From Bordetella parapertussis (GTDB lineage: Bacteria; Pseudomonadota; Gammaproteobacteria; Burkholderiales; Burkholderiaceae_C), in the NCBI GenBank assembly GCA_945890735.1, contig CAMDCZ010000068.1, positions 1 through 6,736 of the forward strand: a DNA stretch of 6,736 nt, read 5' to 3'. Numbering within the stretch: position 1 is the first letter of the stretch; each line of letters starts with the position of its first letter. The translations under genes were made by a program, and so were the position numbers. The notes below the pieces were generated by a model. It had not been told where the DNA came from and ran no database searches. It saw only the letters and a program-made list of their open reading frames with translations. Below are positions 5,115 to 6,736 of this stretch, one piece after another.

Positions 5115-6736
5115 CGGCCTGCCCCTTTGGCCAAACCGGCTTGCTGTAAGCAATGCAATGCAAGTGCTTCGCCCAGTTTGATGCCATCCACCGCGGCGGA
5201 CAAGATACCGCCCGCGTAACCCGCGCCCTCACCCCCAGGGTACAGGCCGTGCATGGTGGGGCTTTGCATGTCGGTGTTTCGATCAATCCGCAGCGGTGAA
5301 GAGGTGCGGGTTTCGACGCCGGTCAAAACCGCATCGGGCATGTCAAAGCCTTTGATCTTTCGGCCAAAAACGGGCAAGGCCTCGCGCATGGCCTCGATGG
5401 CATAGCTGGGCAGCACTGTGGACAAATGGGTCATGTGTACCCCAGGTTGGTAGGAAGGCTGAACCAAACCCAGTCGGCTCGAAGCGCGGTTGGCCAGCAA
5501 ATCCCCGACCAGCTGAGCCGGTGCATGGTAGTTGCTGCCACCTGCCAAGAAAGCCTGGGACTCCAGCTGGCGTTGCAACACCATGCCAGCCAGTGGATGG
5601 AAACCATCGCTGGTGTCCATGGTGTCCAAGCGCACTGCGTTGCCTGCCTCTTGGCCCAAAGCGGCTTCAAACGCAGCGGCATCCGTGGGGTAGTCTGAAG
5701 GGTCGATGCCCACCACGATCCCGGCATTGGCATTGCGCTCGTTGCGCGAGTACTGGCTCATGCCATTGGTCACCACCCGCCCGATTTCACTGGTGGCCGC
5801 CACCACGGTGCCACCGGGGCACATGCAAAAGCTGTAGACCGCACGGCCATTGTTGGCGTGGTGCACCAGCTTGTAGTCGGCCGCGCCCAACATCGGGTGA
5901 CCCGCATGCAAACCCCAGCGTGCGCGGTCAATCACACCTTGTGGATGCTCGATGCGCACACCGATCGAAAATGGCTTGGCTTGCATTTGCACGCCGTGGC
6001 GATGCAGCATGGTGAACGTGTCGCGGGCGCTGTGACCAAGCGCCATGACCACATGCTGGGTGGGCAGGTGGTGGGTAGCACCGCTGCTGAGGTCAAGCAC
6101 TTGCAAGCCGCGCAGCTGTCGTTGTCTTGGCTTGCTGGAAGCACGGGTTGGCGCCTGCGAGCCGGAGGCCGTCCCGTCTTCAAACAACAGGTCAACCACG
6201 CGTTGCCCAAACCGCACCTCGCCACCCAAGCGGATGATTTCCTCGCGCAAACCTTCAACCACTTTGACCAGCTTGAACGTGCCGATGTGCGGGTGCGCCG
6301 CCCACAAAATCTCTTCCGGCGCACCAAAGCGCACAAACTCATTCATCACCTTGCGGCCCAAATGTCGCGGGTCTTTGATCTGGCTGTAGAGCTTGCCGTC
6401 GGAGAAAGTGCCCGCGCCGCCTTCGCCAAACTGCACATTGCTTTCAGGCTGGAGGACCGATTTGCGCCACAAACCCCAGGTGTCTTTGGTGCGTTGCCTC
6501 ACCTGCGGGCCGCGCTCGATCACGATCGGCTTCAAGCCCATTTGCGCCAACACCAGGGCCGCAAACATGCCGCAAGGCCCAAAGCCGACCACCACAGGCC
6601 GCTCAGTGCTTGACCATTCGCCTGGCGCTTGGACGGGTGGACGCCATTGCATGTCTGGCGTGGCCTGGATATGCGGGTTGCCTGCGTGGGTTTGCAGCAG
6701 AACGCGCTCTTGATCGGGATCGGTGAGTGCCAGGTC
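5111..6736 (-). CDS. FAD-dependent dehydrogenase, COG2509 type (5' end outside window)
   Basis: This is a flavoprotein oxidoreductase of the family usually labelled 'FAD-dependent' or 'NAD(FAD)-utilizing dehydrogenase'; its natural substrate is not known to me. Counted from the internal ATG at 6652, the FAD-binding Rossmann motif is VVVGFGPCG (20-28) and ends in VIERG (44-48), whose acidic residue should hold the ribose. Then come KDTWGLWRKS, FGEGGAGTFSDGKLYSQIKD (75-94), SFCMCPGGTVV (274-284), a GGSNYHAPAQ block (371-380) and the C-terminal FAD-contacting YPGGEGAGYAGGI (471-483). The frame stays open upstream of 6652 to the edge, and the residues there (NPHIQATPD just before Met) fit the known N-terminal extension of this family. 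So 6652 is not the true start, and 541 codons are visible. A basic, Ser/Gln-rich stretch at 161-180 looks like an insertion. The stop overlaps the radical SAM start. Confidence 0.9.
   Translation of the reverse strand, partial: DLALTDPDQERVLLQTHAGNPHIQATPDMQWRPPVQAPGEWSSTERPVVVGFGPCGMFAALVLAQMGLKPIVIERGPQVRQRTKDTWGLWRKSVLQPESNVQFGEGGAGTFSDGKLYSQIKDPRHLGRKVMNEFVRFGAPEEILWAAHPHIGTFKLVKVVEGLREEIIRLGGEVRFGQRVVDLLFEDGTASGSQAPTRASSKPRQRQLRGLQVLDLSSGATHHLPTQHVVMALGHSARDTFTMLHRHGVQMQAKPFSIGVRIEHPQGVIDRARWGLHAGHPMLGAADYKLVHHANNGRAVYSFCMCPGGTVVAATSEIGRVVTNGMSQYSRNERNANAGIVVGIDPSDYPTDAAAFEAALGQEAGNAVRLDTMDTSDGFHPLAGMVLQRQLESQAFLAGGSNYHAPAQLVGDLLANRASSRLGLVQPSYQPGVHMTHLSTVLPSYAIEAMREALPVFGRKIKGFDMPDAVLTGVETRTSSPLRIDRNTDMQSPTMHGLYPGGEGAGYAGGILSAAVDGIKLGEALALHCLQQAGLAKGAGR
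5122..5128 (-). promoter_or_regulatory. Ribosome binding site of the radical SAM gene
   Basis: Read on the minus strand, AAAGGGG (5128 to 5122) lies 7 bases before the ATG at 5114. It sits inside the coding region of the upstream dehydrogenase and supports the ATGA-overlapping start over the TTG at 5153. Confidence 0.6.

Noticed and set aside
5112..5153. TTG at 5153 as the start of the radical SAM gene
   Set aside because: It would overlap the upstream dehydrogenase by about 40 bases, while the ATG at 5114 has a good ribosome site and the common ATGA overlap.
5858..6613. A 251-codon plus-strand frame opposite the FAD dehydrogenase, and a similar 227-codon frame at 4536-5219
   Set aside because: Both run antisense to well-supported genes, their translations have no family features, and their composition is typical of shadow frames.
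6650..6652. ATG at 6652 as the true start of the FAD dehydrogenase
   Set aside because: The frame remains open to the window edge and the upstream residues match the family's N-terminal extension, so the gene is cut by the edge.

Overview
The window looks like an ordinary chromosomal segment of a betaproteobacterium, most likely Burkholderiales and probably Comamonadaceae. The grounds are the family types, a porin ending in Asn-His-Ser-Phe, the GC-rich codon choice, and the pyrC / DUF3025 / htpX neighbourhood. This placement rests on recognising protein families by eye, not on a database search. Coding density is very high and base and codon use look even throughout. I see no mobile element, phage gene, CRISPR array, tRNA or rRNA.

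Plus strand, left half. The window opens inside the last 117 codons of an outer-membrane porin. A short spacer follows, carrying a perfect 7-bp inverted repeat and a strong intrinsic terminator. Next is pyrC (dihydroorotase, pyrimidine synthesis). A DUF3025 gene follows in the same reading frame, directly after the pyrC stop codon. After a 66-base gap with a plausible promoter comes htpX, a membrane-bound zinc protease of envelope quality control.

Minus strand, right half. A two-gene operon runs towards htpX: an FAD-dependent dehydrogenase of the COG2509 type, whose 5' end lies beyond the right edge, then a large radical SAM protein. The stop of the first and the start of the second overlap as ATGA. 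The radical SAM gene converges with htpX, leaving only 10 bases between the two stop codons. A strong hairpin-plus-T-run terminator for htpX is written inside the last codons of the radical SAM gene.

How the genes work together: pyrC and the DUF3025 gene are probably co-transcribed, htpX can be an independent unit, and the FAD/radical SAM pair is very likely translationally coupled. The substrate of that pair is unknown and it is the part most worth a second look, because the radical SAM protein has a CX4CX2C cluster motif and a cobalamin-type fold region without the classical His ligand motif. No clearly new multi-gene system is evident; the remaining points of interest are small-scale arrangements at gene junctions.
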